Source: Cyclobacterium xiamenense (lineage in GTDB: Bacteria; Bacteroidota; Bacteroidia; Cytophagales; Cyclobacteriaceae). From it: 64,000 nucleotides of DNA. Where the stretch lies: positions 186,001-250,000 of the forward strand of contig NZ_WIOK01000003.1 of NCBI RefSeq assembly GCF_009467825.1, in the 5' to 3' direction. Under the pieces are notes generated by a model. That model ran no database searches and was not told the origin of the DNA. It saw only the letters and a list, made by a program, of their open reading frames with translations. The translations under genes and the position numbers were made by a program. Of the stretch, positions 63,701-64,000 are shown piece by piece; positions within the stretch are counted from its first letter, which is position 1; the number at the start of each line of letters is the position of its first letter.

Positions 63701-63986
63701 CTGGACGCCGCTTAACGGTGAAAACAATTTCGCCCGAATCAACTCCATCAACCTGGGAGGCGGAAACGTATGGTTAAACCGAGACTATGTACGTTTGCAA
63801 AACGTATCGGTAGGATACAGTGTTCCACCCAGTTTGCTGGAAAAAATCAATGGAACGCGGCTACGACTGGCGCTAAACATTGAGAATGCGGCCGTCTTCA
63901 CCCCCTGGCACCGAAGCCTGGGTGATCCCGAATCGGCTCGGGAAATGCCTCGAACGTACTCCTTTAGTTTAGATTTCACGTTCTAA
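60756..63986 (+). CDS. SusC/RagA family TonB-linked outer-membrane receptor
   Basis: 1076-residue complete SusC-type transporter that imports a ligand, usually an oligosaccharide, with a SusD lipoprotein lid. Order of parts: signal peptide (about 1-32), a carboxypeptidase-regulatory-like Ig domain at 64-133 (DSNGEPIPGATVSVPGT), TonB box and start of the plug at DEVVVIGYGTQ (140-150), plug domain to about 275 ending VLKDASAAAVYGSQATNG, and a 22-strand barrel ending in the aromatic residue of SLDFTF. An acidic loop at 910-921 (DQDNDGDIDIDD) resembles a calcium-binding site. A susD gene would be expected directly downstream, beyond position 64000. Confidence 0.93.
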   Translation: MKKNLPNCHGLVSKSSLAAILFALFTGGLIAAPNGPDGNLTNTEKMPLLASNENLDAFRSNAPFDVTVTDSNGEPIPGATVSVPGTSIGTATDIDGQYSITVPEGSSLVFSFIGFESQTIEVNNQSTIDVTLSESAQALDEVVVIGYGTQQKKDLTGAVVNVQAEEVMKYKPTSVSEILRTTVPGLSVGYATNARNVPDFEVRGDNSMKANSNDERAANRPLIVLDGVIFQGDLAEINPNTIESVDVLKDASAAAVYGSQATNGVVIFTTKKGQYGKPQITFSSRVGLVTGARRQQTYQGEAVLDWLTDMNETITNTITEPWTRFRDFNDIDPQYQDDWLAANGIPGETDPEVIRMTRINNFGFWDNEVENYRNGVTYDWQDFLFHTGVRQDYDLGVSGRTDRVAYYFSLGYSDRESVRLGESFQAITSRLNLDVNLGERLSVGTNTQFTFIDEGQEFIGNGGYRVYSVYDQPWANGAPRTRENLNDQAAGSNISNPYQGPSWNTRLHNQIMINPTLYAQLELPFGFSLRQDYTPRFSIRKRFDLDERGNPQRAVDEAERRYNESFRWQSNTILNWNKEFGEHRLGFTGLYNTERNQSWETRAMTNNFSPTASLGFHAMQLGLNPTMSSYDEVNSRTGLMGRVTYAYGDRYNFSASIRRDGFSRFGVNNLLGNFPSLSAAWTISNEDFMQNTGILSYLKVRASYGVNGNSSGLEDYNAYARLNSNLYLNYDGGYFAAPRTEITRIANPFLSWERNASFNIGIDYGFFNDRVSGSLDIYQSETRDLLLDQKLPELTGFGSVKTNVGNLQNRGFDLGIRSINVTRSNFTWTSNFNVTYAINKITTLGNAPIPMTDAQGNTVMREPDDLQNGWFIGENKDIIWDWDLDGVYQMDEADEAAEYGLFPGDFRFVDQDNDGDIDIDDRVFLGLTDNPWYITFRNDFEWKNFDLGLVFLGKFGWKGGTQEPFNNSQQYIKNKNWYTIPYWTPLNGENNFARINSINLGGGNVWLNRDYVRLQNVSVGYSVPPSLLEKINGTRLRLALNIENAAVFTPWHRSLGDPESAREMPRTYSFSLDFTF

Positions 63987-64000
63987 GCGCAGCGTGGAGG

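Noticed and set aside
1-64000. Search by eye for tRNA, rRNA, CRISPR arrays, IS elements, toxin-antitoxin pairs and prophage genes
   Set aside because: No T-arm motif with a plausible cloverleaf, no regularly spaced repeat, and no transposase or integrase motif was found; the 24-30 kb region is accessory in character but shows no mobile-element boundary.

Overview
The window looks like a chromosomal segment of a gliding-type Bacteroidota, most likely order Cytophagales (the order is inferred, the phylum is well supported). It carries gldK-gldL-gldM-gldN, a PorW/SprE lipoprotein, a PorP/SprF protein, a SusC/RagA transporter and several families confined to or typical of Bacteroidota (DUF493-type, DUF4271, DUF4783, DUF6787). 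Genes lack clear Shine-Dalgarno sites, and TAnnTTTG promoter -7 elements, the Bacteroidota sigma-70 consensus, sit close upstream of several starts. No rRNA, tRNA, CRISPR array, prophage or intact insertion sequence was seen.

Layout. 1-1.8 kb (minus): inositol monophosphatase (cut by the window edge), rsmI, a pterin dehydratase and a DUF493 protein, mostly with one-base stop/start overlaps. 1.9-9.8 kb (minus): an envelope set, coaX, outer-membrane barrel, TPR protein, LptC, small membrane protein, CNNM/CorC protein and a PpiD-like chaperone. 9.9-13.9 kb (plus): anmK, an odd Glu/Leu dehydrogenase homologue and a NhaD-type antiporter. 14-24.2 kb: gpmI with a lipoprotein, nadC, an MsbA-like ABC exporter, lysC, ribH, TPR protein, PhoX-like phosphatase. 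24.2-29.8 kb is the accessory-looking stretch: two tandem paralogous small proteins of unknown function, a secreted EEP-family phosphodiesterase, a 37-residue lysine-rich protein, a wrecked tyrosinase gene, a voltage-sensor-like membrane protein without a pore, and a secreted SGNH hydrolase. 29.8-31.8 kb: selD and mnmH (2-selenouridine in tRNA). 32-39 kb (minus): M23 peptidase, bactofilin, AtpZ/AtpI-like proteins and atpB-E-F-H-A-G; the beta and epsilon genes are not here. 39-45.9 kb (plus): porW/sprE, PBP1A, uvrC. 45.9-56.1 kb (minus): SMP-30 protein, Omp85 protein, DUF4271, hemD, porP/sprF, gldK, gldL, gldM, gldN. 56.3-64 kb: hemW, DUF721, an aldehyde dehydrogenase, a GNAT acetyltransferase and a complete SusC-type receptor whose usual SusD partner would lie beyond the window.

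Functionally the region is dominated by the cell envelope: LPS export (LptC, MsbA-like), outer-membrane assembly (Omp85, PpiD-like), peptidoglycan synthesis and recycling (PBP1A, AnmK, M23), type IX secretion and gliding (Gld/Por), and TonB-dependent uptake. Between these lie housekeeping genes for cofactors (CoaX, NadC, RibH, HemD), energy (ATP synthase, NhaD) and tRNA/rRNA modification (RsmI, MnmH). The best candidates for new biology are the pore-less voltage-sensor protein with a C-terminal coiled coil, the tandem small-protein pair with an identical leader, and the dehydrogenase homologue that appears to have lost its catalytic aspartate.
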